The notes under the pieces were generated by a model. It was not told the DNA's origin and made no database searches. It was given only the letters and a program-made list of their open reading frames with translations. Position numbers and translations under genes: made by a program. Of a stretch of DNA of 64,000 bases, positions 11,471-23,312 are shown one piece after another (positions within the stretch are counted from its first letter, which is position 1; every line of letters begins with the position of its first letter). Source of the stretch: Eumeta japonica (Eukaryota > Arthropoda > Insecta > Lepidoptera > Psychidae); contig BGZK01001600.1 of NCBI GenBank assembly GCA_005406025.1, positions 62,001 to 126,000 on the forward strand. Direction: 5' to 3'.

Positions 11471-13411
11471 TATATTATATTATGTATATAGTATTATTAA
11501 TTTGTTATCGTTTAAGATGTTAGCGATATGCATGTAATTGTCGTACTTTGTCTACATTAGTAATTATATCGTATTTTTGTTTGTTAACTCGTATAGATAA
11601 GCGAATAACCAGATAAACCTCCCCCGTAGCCGTTTACGAAGACGAAAATATCCACTACATTTCTACGTGACAGGCCTGTTCCAAATTTTAAAACGCCTAT
11701 TTTAAGAGTCCTAGCATAACGCTCCCTCGACTTTTCAGCGTTCCTACGCTTGGAAACGGAACAATATACGATGTTATTTAACAACCGTTGGAGTATCTGG
11801 AAATAAATACGTGTATATATTTAATATCTGTTTTAACTTCGTGCTTTATAATTTTTCAGGTGCAACGACACCATTTCAATCAAATAATTTAGTGTCGAAG
11901 GATGTTAATAGAGATTTATGATTGACCCATATAAATTTGCATACTTTTAGGAAATAAGACGACAATTGCGTACTAGCCTTTATTAGGTCAAAAATTTAGT
12001 TAAAGCAATTCGTATACAGTGTTTTTAATTAATAAAAATGTTTTTTCAATTTTTATGAAACGTTGAAAGCGAATCGGAAATTAATTTAAGAAATTCACCC
12101 CACGAAAAGAGAAATACGAGAGAGAGAAAGATTAATTTTTATTCCGAATTTCGCGTACCTGAGCACATATTTGCAATCTCCTCGACTGAGTTGTACAATC
12201 CGTTCTGCTTACTTAGGATTTATTTGCTTACATATCCATTTACAAAGACACAGATATTAAATATAGATCGCTGCAGGAGGAATATTCGCATGGCCTCGTA
12301 ATATTATCATCTGATATTTCGTCTGAGTCAACCAGTAGGCTTTATATACCGCATTTAACTGAGTCGTAATTCACTTTATTGTTGCGTCATGAATTACTGT
12401 TAATTTGGTAATTTATTGAAGACACGACTTCTTCAATTTAGAGAAATTAACTATGCACGTACATACATATATATAGATATATATATATACAAATGTACGT
12501 ATGTATGTATACGCATATACAAAGGAATTAAATATTCCCTTATCTACATTAACTGTCAAACTTTTTTCCGGAATAATTAGCTATCAACCAGATCATAGGT
12601 CGTCGCTTTATAATCATTATGGTTTTTTGGGTACGCCGTGTTTGACAGTTTTAGTGGAATAATGGAAAACTTAGATTAAAATGACCATCTGCAATTACTT
12701 AAAACTGCGATATGGAAGTCTTCCAACACAGCAGTACCTATTCACAAATGCATTAGATTGCTTCATGATTTTAATTCAGATCGATATAATGTATGAAAAA
12801 GTTTATTTCACAGTATCGATGTGTTAAAATTTGCGTCTGTAACCTAAAAATTAAAAGGACAATTTAAAACTACGTGATTATTCCAATCTCAAAATGCGAT
12901 TTAAAATTTCGATACTTCGAATGTATTAAGTTCTACACCTCGCCGGAAAGCCATATGCGATCACCGCTGTAAATGGAATGCGAAGAAAAGTTGTAGGCGG
13001 TATACCGATGACGATTCGTTCGTTCATCGTACGTTTTACGTTACGTTACGTACGTTTACCTAATTTGGTTATCGTAAGCTTGTTGACGTCGTAATCGATC
13101 ACGCTATAACAATTAAGAACTGAATCTGTCACTGCTCTCGTGACAATGAAACTTAATTAAGTACGGCCTAGTTTGATAGAAGATGCATCAGGCGTCGAAA
13201 GGTACGTTGAGACTGAACTGTAAGACAACCTTTGCTATATCTTGCAGATATTTTGAGGATTATTGATATTTTTAATATCAACTTCATCTGCTTGCGTAAC
13301 GACAATTATTTTAAAATATCCTTATTCACAAATCATTCGATTATATGGGTAGTTCTTGTGTATGTAGTATATATAAATATCTAGATTTATATATATATAT
13401 ATATATATGTA
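11471..13411. other. No gene recognised; AT microsatellites and a GC-richer patch
   Basis: A hairpin-prone tract (ACGTACATACATATATATAG with its mirror GTACGTATGTATGTAT) spans about 12456-12512. From about 12940 to 13210 the DNA is less AT-rich, with ACGTT repeats near 13030-13055 (CGTACGTTTTACGTTACG). A (TA)n run at 13388-13408 abuts the Helitron that follows. No coding frame stands out. Confidence 0.45.
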
Positions 13412-13718
13412 CTAGCTGTCCCGGTAGACGTCGTCCTGTCCGGAAAAGCTTTGAGCTATATGCCGACAGCAGCGCCACCTACCGGGTCCAATTGTATTTC
13501 GAAATCATCCAGGTACCCATTGGAATATACATAGAAAATTTCATCCCAATCGGTCCAGCCGTTTGACTTACCGACAACGACGCCATCTATTAGATTTGTG
13601 AATCTAAACCATCCTTAAATCCACTTGAATACACACAAAAAGATTCACTCAAATCGGTTCCGCCGTTTAAGAGGAGTTCACTGTCAACACATGTATAGAA
13701 GAATTATATATATAAAGA
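13412..13718 (-). mobile_element. Complete short non-autonomous Helitron (307 bp)
   Basis: The host bases are A at 13411 and T at 13719, the A/T target of Helitrons. On the minus strand the element starts TCTTTATATATATAATTC and ends in CTAG, preceded by a degenerate GC-rich hairpin (GGACAGGACGACGTCTACC). The phrases AATCGGTCCAGCCGTT and AATCGGTTCCGCCGTT inside it are typical of lepidopteran Helitron bodies. There is no target duplication, as expected, and no coding capacity. Mobilisation would have depended on a Rep/helicase supplied elsewhere. Confidence 0.7.
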
Positions 13719-16700
13719 TACAAATCTGACTCCTGTCGTTACGCATTTTTATAAATCTTAACACAAAACGCTCGCACTACAAAGTATATTTACGGTATAT
13801 TAACTTTTCGGGGTCACTAGAACCGTCAAGGAAGAGATTAACGGCGCCGAAAAGAAGCTAAGACATACATCCATTACAGAAATAAGGTAGGTATGACAAC
13901 AAAAGGACCGGCTAAGGACATTCATCCGTTTCCCTGAAACCCTGCCCAGCCGCAAGGGCGCCCTCTATTGCCGCGCTTCTCGGAACGTTATGGGTAAATG
14001 ATATTTTCTGTCGAACCTTCGAGAAATGGTTATAGTATGCCACGATTAGCGATCGTGTCCTTGTCTGCGCCCACGCGGACATTAATTGTGTCCGAGTCCA
14101 ATACCTATTTACAGTGTCAATTGTTTCTCGATTATCTCAATGTTATTTCTATACTAATACGAGATGTGTGTTATAGTATATTGATTTTTTTTAGTCCCTG
14201 TCGCTTGTAAAAACAGTTTTTTTTTGTGCGTAATACATTTTTATAGAGTAAGATGACATAGTCATTACATAAAAAAATAAATGACAATCACGATTCGGTG
14301 TTTGTCTCTAAATTTATTTCCCCTCATATTTAATTTAAAAATAACAAGTCTAGGTATACATCTTAAACGTCGTAAACAATGCAAAATTTCTAGTATTTCT
14401 CGACTGCCATAAATATTTTTTTCTATGAAACCTGCTTACATTTGATATTTACAGAACTTATAGTTCTTTGTGATTACTTTCGTAAATTTGAATAACATCA
14501 GAGACAGGGAAGCAAAAAGATGACTCAGACTAACAGAGAGAACGACAGAGATAGACATTTAAAGATAAATTTAAGCGAATTTAAAAAAATATATAATAAG
14601 TGGTATTTTTAAATAAACATAATATATGTGTGAAATATATTTTGTAGAAATATATTTCATACATATATATATTTTTATATAAAAAAATTTATGCAAATTA
14701 TTGAAAGGAGTGTGAACAATGCAGAAACGGGACTAATGTTATTGGGCCTAATTCACTGCTATTAACGTAAAAGCTCAAGACTAGTGTGTTTATTTAATCA
14801 CAATAGTATTTAAGTTTCTACACTTACATAGAGTAAGTAGTTACTGTTGTGCATGAAAAAATTGTAAAAAATTTTGTCATTGGGGGACTGCCGACGGAAA
14901 TAGAAATGTATAACTGCGAAATAACCGTGGTTTATTTGGGAATTAAAAATTTATTATCATATTAAAAAATTAAAACGAATAATGTATGTCTTAAAATCAT
15001 TAAACATTAGTCTGGTTTTCAAATCTATTGGCACTTTCAGTAACAATTATATGCATTTTTATGTTTTTTATTTTATTTATCCATCAAAGCACATCATGGG
15101 CTACGCAATCCTAGTAAATTAAATATAAGCCAATGCGAATGTTAAGGTTTGAATTGTAAAGACTAAATCTTTTAATTTAAACAAAACATCAACAACATTG
15201 TTGTATTTGAATCGAATTGTAAAATATAATTTGCATATTATAAAAAAAAATTCACGAACAATGTTAACATTAGCATGTCGGTGACGTGAACTAATAAGAT
15301 AATATTTTATTTTTTTCGTTTAACGTGCCGATAGAAAATTTTACTTCAAAAAAAAAGAGTGAAAATCGAATAATCGCTACCAGGAAAATAGAATTACCGT
15401 GAAGATGTGATCCTCGAATAATACTATATTTATAAGATGCCTTTAAATTCAGTATATATGTATAACCTATAGTGATGTGAGAATATCACGTGGTATAAAA
15501 GAAAATATAATGATTAGCTGGAAGGGCATTCTAGGGTCATCTGATCTGATGGTACCACATCATGTGGCAGAGCTATGTTATGGTCAACTTGATCGCAGTA
15601 CGAAAATGGGCCAGCTTGACTTGTGAGATACCATATTCTCGCAAAATACAGACTTAAAGTAGTCCCTGTTTATTTCGGTCCAGTGAATGAGAGTTCCGAT
15701 GGCACAGTCTTCCCTACACTAATTCATTCCTTTTCGCAATAGTCCATTCCCTTCTATTAATCTATTCCTTCGTCCGAGATATATTTCACTACTACTCAAG
15801 AGCACGCCAACACCACTGTTGACTCCTCTTGGATTGCGAATGTCCAATGGTGATTGGTAACCTTTGGTGACACAATGGTGACCATTTCTTCTTTCGCTCT
15901 CTCGTCACTCCAAAATACTATAAAAATCGAAAAGGATCAAATAAAAACATATTCCTTAAATTAATGTTTTTTAATAAAGCAAAGGAATGGGTATTCTAGA
16001 TAAGTTTGTCCAGATCACTGTTAGCACTAAAGAGAGAACTAATTTGAAGCATTTAAAATCAAAAAGCTTACATCAAACGATTTATGAATGTCAATGAACC
16101 TACGTGGGGACGATTCAAACCGAGGCTCTACTCCTTCGGGGTTCGAGTGAGCTTATATTAAAGTATAATAACTTTCGTGACTGCCAGCTATCAAAATACC
16201 ATTTAAAATTTGAGCTTTCTAAGAAAAACGCGTTTCGATGTCAATCTATAACAGAGCGATTGAAACCGAAATTATTTTATAAGTTTTAAGTATTACATAA
16301 GTTATAATTTTTATTAAGTTTTATAAACTTTTTATCGGGTCTGAAATGTTGCTATTGAGTAAGTAAGCAACACAAGTTATTGCTCCTTCTCCGTTTTACC
16401 ATTTTCGCTGTGAGAATATGAAGTCTTCCTTGAAAAAATTAAATGTCTACTTCATTCACTTTACGATTTATTATCAGAAATTTAGAGACGATGTCTTGAT
16501 AATACAATTAATAGTAGTTATAAAACTCGAAAGTACAAATTCGGCAATACGTAATTTGTGACGATTTTTTTTTATTAACTCTTGCGTTAAATAAGATAAT
16601 ATAAGATTTTTTTAAAATGTAAAATGATAACGCCACTTTATTTGAATACATTTATTACCTACAAGAATAGTCTAAGTATTTTTTGATAGCTAAGATCGAG

Positions 16701-16741
16701 ATAAAAGCGTATACGGAAGTGAATTGCCTATAATAAATTGT
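13719..16741. other. Mostly unassigned AT-rich DNA
   Basis: I see no gene. About 13900-13990 and 15520-15720 are GC-richer; the latter (AGCTGGAAGGGCATTCTAGG to TTATTTCGGTCCAGTGAATG) reads like a piece of an old retroelement but I cannot name it. A patch at 16105-16160 (CGAGGCTCTACTCCTTCGGG) is similarly unplaced. A short hairpin at 14625-14665 is listed separately. Confidence 0.45.
14625..14665. repeat. 18-bp stem hairpin
   Basis: TATGTGTGAAATATATTT (14625-14642) pairs with AAATATATTTCATACATA (14648-14665) with one mismatch and a 5-nt loop. It is probably a small palindrome in AT-rich DNA or the centre of an old foldback element. Confidence 0.55.
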
Positions 16742-16918
16742 TAAAAAAAATATTGTCGTTTTAAAATTTTATTTTTGTATTATATATATATATATATACA
16801 ACAACAATGACATTTTAAAACGAAAATATTTTTTAAGAATTAATACTTTTATACTTTTAATACTTTTATTAATATTTTTTATATTATATAGTATATATAT
16901 ATCATAGTATTAATTCTT
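16742..16918. repeat. Two adjacent foldback repeats
   Basis: The first arm, AAAAAATATTGTCGTTTTAA from about 16744, pairs with TTAAAACGAAAATATTTTTT ending at about 16835, around a (TA)n centre. Immediately after it, AAGAATTAATACT (about 16834-16846) pairs perfectly with AGTATTAATTCTT (about 16906-16918). Such back-to-back inverted repeats suggest MITE-like elements or a palindrome-rich recombination product. No target duplication was established. Confidence 0.55.
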
Positions 16919-17284
16919 TTTTTACTGTATATTCAGTTCATAAACTATACAGCTCATTAAACTTTTCAACTTTGTATGAAAATCTACGCGCGAAACATAA
17001 ACAAAACTGTGATGTACAACTTTGAAAAAAATCATTTAACTCCTATGAGTTTTCGCAACTGCTCTCACAGTTGCAGCCGGATGCAAGAGGATGCAGTAAT
17101 GCAACGTACGGCCTATGAGTGCACTCGGGCTCATCGGCAACTATTCGAAATCTGTACACACGGGGTTTCATTTCAAATTTTATGGCGAATCAAAGAAGCT
17201 TAACAAATAGATTACGTTGAAATTTCGAGTAATAAAAGGCTGTCGAGGAGCGTAATCAATTTATTGAGACATACTTTCTTACAA

Positions 17285-17690
17285 TCTTTAAGGGTTTATG
17301 TTTTTAGCCCTCCACGCTGGTCTAGTGCGGGGTTTTGTTTTAGAATTTCTAAGGAACCAACGTGCGAGCGGGCCACTAGAGACATCACCGTTGCCCATGA
17401 ACACCCGCAACTCCAGGAGTTACTAGTGCGTTTCTAGATTTTCATAAATAAATACCATTTTTTTTGAAGACTTCTTGTAGAAGGTCATTGGGAATACCGA
17501 TGGATGTAAAGCATTCCAAATTTGTACTGTACAGAGCAGAAAAGGGCGCATGAAGTGTACGGTGGTAGAACGCCAGCCGTCTAAAGGATGATGATGATGA
17601 TATTTCTGACAAGCGAAATGATGACAGAAATCAGCGGCAAGGATAAGGTTATACTTCCTCAGAGCACTTCCTATAGTATACAAAATAAAG
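17285..17690 (-). mobile_element. 3' end of a Jockey/CR1-like non-LTR element
   Basis: On the minus strand the frame 17683-17423 reads DGWRSTTVHFMRPFLLCTVQ, then IWNALHPSVFP, followed by a lysine-rich tail. The order 'R-x-F...F-x-x-T/V-x-x-x-WN-x-LP-x-x-VFP' marks the C-terminus of many Jockey/CR1-type polymerases. The probable 3' untranslated part follows to about 17285 (CTCCTGGAGTTGCGGGTG). It is 5'-truncated, has no catalytic region left and is a pseudogene fragment. Confidence 0.75.
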
Positions 17691-18530
17691 CATGGACAAA
17701 TGCTACATCTCTCCGCAAAGGGTTGGGTTGATTCATGTGCTACAATAATTCTGTGTTGGATTAAATCATATAATTAAATTTGTGGATAATGAACGGCGGT
17801 CCCAAAGACGAAATTTATATTTTTAGTATTTGTCATCACTTAGCACGAGAATTTTTAAAACCACTCGACAGTTTTTTGAAGCTAGTCATTAACACTTTGA
17901 TTGGCGGTAAATTTGAATCTATTCGACACATCAATATACCGTGTTCTTGTAATCAGTTTCATTACAATCCGCCAAAAAATGCTTTTTTAATTATATATAT
18001 GTATAAAAAAAGAAACAAATGGTCGTATTTGTCCATTTTTTTGTTAGGAAATAATAAAGAAATTTAAGTGAACGGCAAAAAACTGCCATATATCAAATAT
18101 CAAAATACACAAAATACGAAGAACACTTTGAGCTGAAGGTCTCTAACGTTGCCATAATGTTAGTTACAACTGTCATTGTACAGGCCCCTCGATCCGAATA
18201 AAATAGTTATGGGCACGTTCATCCCATCAGTAGGATGATTAAAGCCAAGACACACTAGCCAGATGAGTCCGTGTGCTTGCAGAAGCGTGATCAAGCTTGA
18301 CGTCCTCTGGCTGGCTGTCACCCAACCCATCGAAGCGGCGTAGCACCCTCTCATACTCGATTCGAGTGTTGCCCACTCATTATTCTGTCGTTACCCTACG
18401 GTTTTGTTCCATGAAAATGAAGCTATCATTATTCTGCGACACATCAAATATTTATAGAAATATTCATATAGCGGGCATTGATCGCTATTATAGCGTGACC
18501 CAAAATATCCTTCGTGACCAGATACATGTA
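17691..18530. other. Unassigned; GC-richer patch at 18.14-18.40 kb
   Basis: Frames at 17780-18067 (+) and 18160-18354 (-) have no recognisable motif. The patch 18140-18400 is GC-richer than its surroundings (CCCCTCGATCCGAATAAAAT, GGCTGGCTGTCACCCAACCC) and may be retroelement-derived, but I could not place it. Confidence 0.4.
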
Positions 18531-19625
18531 AGGTCGGGCAAAAGGTTTATTCGTATTTTATATACAAATTCAAGATATTTTTTTGTCATATTTTATTCAG
18601 ATTTAATTATACTACGTATATATATACGCTCACTTGATTCGATACAATATATGTATGCATATGCTCTTTTGTTCAACAACTTGTTGCTACTTTGTAGGCA
18701 GCGAAATAATCCCATTGCTATAAAAAATTAAAACTTCTGATGAAAAAACTGGGACGAGTAGTTTGGATGATAATCCAAATCCAAATGATAGTCGTCTCTT
18801 GATGATAACTTAACACTATCTAAAGAGTGTTAAAAGACTAAAACAGGTATAAATCTAAGGGTGCAAGGTGAGGGCTATATAATTGATACATTAACTCTTC
18901 CCAACCAAACTTTCTCATTATTTGTTGAGTAGCTAAAGATATGTGTGGTCTAGCGTTACTATGGTGAAAAACCAAATCTTTTCTGTTGATCGATTCCGGC
19001 CGTTTTTTTACTCTTTGCTTGAGTCTCATCAGATGTTGGCAGTAGAGATTCGATTTAATGGTTTCTTCGAGCGGTAAATGAAAATAATGAACAATGCTAT
19101 TCCAATTTCATAATGTTCATAACATTAACTGGTTGCGAGTAAATCCGGATTTTGCTATAGACTATGGAGCTTGCTTCCCTTTTGACCATGACCCTTTTCA
19201 CACATTCTTGTCGTAGGTAATCCATTTTTAATCACCACTGACCAATCTTTTGAAAAATGATTCGGTTTCATTGCGTTTCAATAGAGAATCGCAAATGACT
19301 ACAATTCGTTATATTTCTTTCAGAGAGCTCGTGTGGGACCCAACTGTCGACCCTTTTTGTATATTGTTTTAAATGAGTGAAAACTGTTTTATGGTCAAAC
19401 TAGAGCTCTGTAGCGATGACGTAAGAACTAATATGCTGATCTTGCTCTACTTTTTCCGAAATAGGATCGACTTTATCCGTAACAGTTCGACCAGAGAGAG
19501 GTTCATCTTTGACATCAAAATTACCGGACTAAAAACACTTGAACCAGATTTTATGCTACCGACATTGCATTAGGTCTATAAATGTCACAAATTTTTTCGC
19601 GGCCTGTGCGGGATTTTTTCTTTTA
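18531..19625 (-). mobile_element. mariner element copy 2, antisense, 5'-truncated
   Basis: It has the same family wording as copy 1. The minus-strand 3' end is at 18531, where the plus strand reads AGGTCGGGCAAAAGG after a TA, like the inverted end of copy 1. The frame 19029-18838 reads LVFHHSNARPH, then SPHLAPLDLYLF. The spacing between the second and third catalytic positions is 34 residues, as in mariners. The second Asp is replaced by Ser (codon at 18958-18960) and SPDLAP reads SPHLAP. The upstream part can be traced to about 19625; the 5' terminal repeat is gone. Numerous frame breaks. Confidence 0.85.
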
Positions 19626-20522
19626 CCATTTTTTTTAACTCAGTATTGTTGTATATCTGTCCGGGTGGAATTTAGAAATAATTTCTAATTTAACTTCTCC
19701 ATGAGCTAGAGACTTAAAATTTTGAATATAACTCAGAATTAAACGACGATAAAAGAAAATGTGAAAAGGAATATATGAAAAATAGCGTTATTAATTTTTT
19801 AAATAATTTACAATTATCAAGGCAACGGTTGCTGAGTTTAGATGCGTGCATTAATAGGCGTGTAAATGGCACTAATTGGGTATGAGTTGTTATTTGGGTG
19901 GAAACTTGCTTTCATATTTATTTGTTTGTTTCTTTTATAAAAAAATATATTTGATTGCAATACTAAAAAGAAGAAAATATTAAATTAAATAAAAAATATT
20001 TATTGTACCACATTTTTAAAACGAACTAACAATATAAAATAATTTCTCTAAGTCTTGTGAAGAATATTTATTCCCTGTTGCATGCGTCTCACGTTTTTAG
20101 TTTCAAATCATACAACTATTTTAATGTCTATTAATTAATTCATTCATAATTACAAATTTTTAAAGTAATCTGCGAGAAGTTAAAAATCTGCACGTTTTTT
20201 AGTTCGTTTTAAAAACGTTGTACGTTGAAAAAAAAAACATTTCATTTATTGCAATAATGAAACAGGTTTTTAATTTTTTAAATATCATCTATTTAATATT
20301 ATTAAAGCTAGTCAGTAGAAACAGTGTAGCCAAAGAGATTTTACTGCAAGTTTTTATTTACAAAATACTAAAAACTCTTTTCTCAACCTAATACAATTTA
20401 TGAAAATCCAAAATTATGTTATATTGGTAGCCCAATTCAGTTACATCTGTTTTATTTGGACTAATGAATTTACTTTATAGTCGCAGACGTTGCATTGTTT
20501 TGAAGTGGGTCTGTATTATGGA
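19626..20522. other. No feature recognised
   Basis: AT-rich DNA with no open frame of note. Possible host unique sequence or very old repeats. Confidence 0.45.
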
Positions 20523-21118
20523 CTATTTTTCGCCCGTGGCTCCTTCGGCACGGTCACAAAATGAAATTATTTCATCTTTTATATCGTACTAGCATGCTAT
20601 CAACCTCGATCCCGCCCTCGGTCCCGCTCTCGATTCTGATTTTGGCCCCTCTGGATTGCGATTTCGGTCTTGATCTAGACCGTGGTTCTACTTTTGATTC
20701 AATTCCGATAAAATTATCGCTGAGGAAACATTACTTTTCCATCGAAAACACAGGGTACTGCGCAATTTATTATATTGTGAAAAGATCCCGCTCATTCTAA
20801 TAATATCGATATCTGACTTGCTTGAGATATCAATTCAAAATCATTCTTGAACTAGCCTCTTCCTCGAAGCAGAGTCGAATACGAGAAAGTTTAAACATGC
20901 TGCTATCTATAACCAATGAGCATAAGTAAAAAAAAACAGTCCAGTTGTACGCGAGCAAAGTCGCGAGTATTCTTTAAAGTACAGGTTATATGCTCTTCTG
21001 CCGTAATAACTGTATTACCGTAAAGTTTCATCTTAATCCGTTTAGTGTTTTTTTTGTGTGTGAAAGAGTAACAAACATTATCCTCACAGACTTTCCGCGC
21101 TAATTATACTAGTAAAGG
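20523..21118 (-). mobile_element. Lep1-like Helitron, near full length
   Basis: On the plus strand the left edge ACTATTTTTCGCCCGTGGC (20522 on) is a mutated form of ACTAG followed by the GC-rich hairpin. The right edge, read on the minus strand, is CCTTTACTAGTATAATTAGC, then GGAAAGTCTGTGAGGAT, then TGTTTGTTACTCTTTCAC. This closely follows the 5' start of lepidopteran Lep1-type Helitrons. A degenerate hexanucleotide tract (TCGATC, CCGCCC, TCGGTC, CCGCTC and so on) fills 20607-20700. There is no Rep coding; it is non-autonomous. Confidence 0.7.
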
Positions 21119-21174
21119 AACTTCACCATCAGCCTATAGAATTTGAAAACGTCCGTATACATTTCGTCAAAGGT

Positions 21175-21600
21175 TACCATTGTTACCGGCACGCGAGCCG
21201 ATGGCTGAACGCCGTTTGGAAATGTTCGACGCGGACCGTCTAATTTGTTTTCGATGTCGACGTACTACACTCACTGCCTTCCGCGGCGATAAACTAATGT
21301 TACGTGCCCGACCTGCGTTCTAATTAACGGATGTTCCGCCTCGCCCCGTTCCTATTATATCACCTTACGTATATCACTTTCATAACGGCCGGATCGTTTT
21401 CCCCCCGAGTGATTTTCGCTTGACTGCAAATTAAACTGTTACGCCGGCGCCAGCACTCATTCAAAATAGAAAGGTGAGCGGCGAGCCAAGGCAGACTTTA
21501 CACTATCCGACGCGTCGCGCTTGTCGTCCGCTAGCGGTCGTGAGCGCGTTTACACACCCGCCGGAAACGAGAATGAATTTGCAAATGATTTTACACGTGA
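21175..21600. other. GC-richer island, possible regulatory DNA or noncoding exon
   Basis: There is no repeat signature and no long frame, but GC and CpG content are high (GGCACGCGAGCCGATGG, CGCCGGCGCCAGC, CCGCTAGCGGTCG). It contains TTCTAATTAACGG, a TAATTA homeodomain-type core, and AAAG-GTGAGC at about 21472, which would serve as a splice donor. A promoter with a noncoding first exon is possible but unproven. Confidence 0.3.
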
Positions 21601-21751
21601 ACTCATGTGAAAACTATCTATCTGGCTGCGAAATTAGTTCAAATTAATTACTAAGTAGATGTTCATGCTGTATATACAATTGTTGTCAACAACAAACAAC
21701 TCAGGATTCATCAACTAAAGGCATATCTTTACAAGCGCGGGCATTTCGTTT

Positions 21752-22058
21752 ATATTAGCTTTAGTTCGCGGCTCCGCTCGCTTGGATGCAGAATCTTGAT
21801 CTTAATTTGAGATTTTAATCTTTATTAAAACATAGATTCTAAACCCGATCCAGATATCTCTTCCAGGTTTTAATCCTTCTTTATTTTTTCATCTCACCAT
21901 TTCTCTCTCGTCACCGTTTTCTCTATTTATCTCAATTTCTCATAACATATCTCACTCTCTGTCTCCTCCCCCTTTTTTTCATTTAAGCCAAGTGAAGTGA
22001 ACAATAAACATTTAAATAAAATATTGTTACACTGTTTTAGAATACATTTATATGTAGG
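21752..22058 (-). mobile_element. Helitron 3' end fragment
   Basis: The plus strand reads TTAGCTTTAGTTCGCGGCTC then CGCTCGC, a mutated ACTAG terminus followed by the GC-rich hairpin shared with the other Helitrons in the window. Hexanucleotide-like GATCTTAATTTGAG sequence follows, then a pyrimidine-rich tract (21890-21990). The 5' end was not found, so the right limit is arbitrary. Confidence 0.4.
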
Positions 22059-22059
22059 A

Positions 22060-22980
22060 CTAGCTGACCCGGCAGACTTCGTACCGCATAACAGTCAATG
22101 AATGTGATGTTACCTTTTAGCTGAACCTAATTTAGGTTTTTTATGAACGTGATACAATGAATACAAAAGAAATATCAAGTTCAGTAGTTTATTAGGATGA
22201 TACAGAGAGAAAATAAAAATTCAATAAAAGAGCAAAAATCAAGTACTTCAATCTCGTGTCAGCAAGACATTATTGAATTAAAATATCTATTGTGCAGTGC
22301 TTCAGATTTTGAAATGTTGCTATTTTCGTTGCTGAGTTGATCTCTTGACGCCGATCAAGCTGTTCCTCCATATTGGCAATGAAGTACATTTGTAAAAATT
22401 TATGCTGTGCATCTTCAAGATGTTGCAATCAATGATCCAATTCGATAGAAAGTCCGGTCTTGAATCTGTAGTTTCAAGAGCGAAGTCTATGTTACTGATT
22501 TATAATCACAATTTTTTATGTTTTCACGCCTTTTTTATTTTAAAATAAATACACATACCTAACAAACAACATTTGAGCTAATTTTTTATCATCGTAAAAA
22601 ATAAACATTTACTCTTCAAAATTACCTTGAATGGCGGATTAAGTCCGTGTCCTTCGATAATTTCCGCCCCAAACGAACTCATTTTAAAACAGCCCTTTAT
22701 ATATTTTGAATGTTCGCTATAAAATGTCGTGATTATGGTGTTCCGCCACGAAGCAAGGAATGCAATGGCTCTGGTTGGGGAACCAATAATGGCAATTTCA
22801 CTTTGCCATTAACGTAGCCACAGTTCAGGCGTTTCTCCAGCAAACTCCAATACGGGACAATGCTCGCAAGCAACGTCTATTGTGCCAATCCAAGCCATTG
22901 GATGCGGGTTTTAGTCGATTGTGCAAACGTATGGAAGCATTGCTCGATACAAATCAACAGATGACGCATTTCTTCTTGCA
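22060..22980 (-). mobile_element. Helitron with remnants of the Rep N-terminal domain
   Basis: The minus-strand 3' terminus is CTAG at 22063-22060, beside host A at 22059, with the GC-rich segment GCGGTACGAAGTCTGCCGGG before it. Coding pieces on the minus strand, in order, are AWIGTIDVACEHC, with PVLEFAGETPE (22,908-22,828), then NGKVKLPLLVPQPEPLHSLL (about 22,820-22,760), CFKMSSFGAEIIEG and GLNPPFK (about 22,690-22,632), and HKFLQMYFIANMEEQLDRR (about 22,400-22,340). This is the order of the Helitron-like N-terminal domain upstream of the HUH nuclease. Frames change and stops occur; the nuclease and helicase are absent. About 170 bp of unrelated-looking DNA splits the domain after NPPFK. Confidence 0.75.
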
Positions 22981-23104
22981 CTTCGAAGATTATCTCGTTA
23001 TTCTGTGCTATAACCTCGCCCATTTCTTAAACTTCAAAGTGATTTCTAAGGAATTGTCGAAATATGTGGCACATGTTAATGATTGCTGCAAAAAAATTTA
23101 AGCT

Positions 23105-23312
23105 TTTGTACCTATGGAGTGCCGCATCAGAAACATTGATTTTTGTTATTAAACTACCAAACTAAGTAGCGGCTTACACGAGCCACCTATATTCCAAATT
23201 TCATCAATCTACATCTTAGAATTTTAGAGTAAAGTCCCTGTGCGATACGGGCGGACGGACATGATGAAATTATAAGGGTTCCGTTTCTACCATTTTTGCT
23301 CGGAACCCTAAG
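23105..23312 (+). repeat. Dispersed repeat tail ending in a GGTTCCG/CGGAACC hairpin
   Basis: The end is a perfect 9-bp inverted repeat, AGGGTTCCG and CGGAACCCT (about 23276-23310), followed by AAG. The body contains AAGTAGCGGCTTA (23164) and GGGCGGACGGACATGATG. The same tail occurs in antisense at 56.26-56.42 kb, and degenerate versions at 31.16-31.26 and 37.78-37.84 kb. This tail is common in lepidopteran DNA as far as I recall; I do not know its parent element. Confidence 0.6.

Noticed and set aside
18297..18731. 144-codon open frame, the longest in the window
   Set aside because: It runs across the 3' end of the antisense mariner copy and into unrelated sequence, so it is a chance frame.
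22880..23101. 73-codon frame on the plus strand
   Set aside because: It is antisense to the Helitron Rep remnant.
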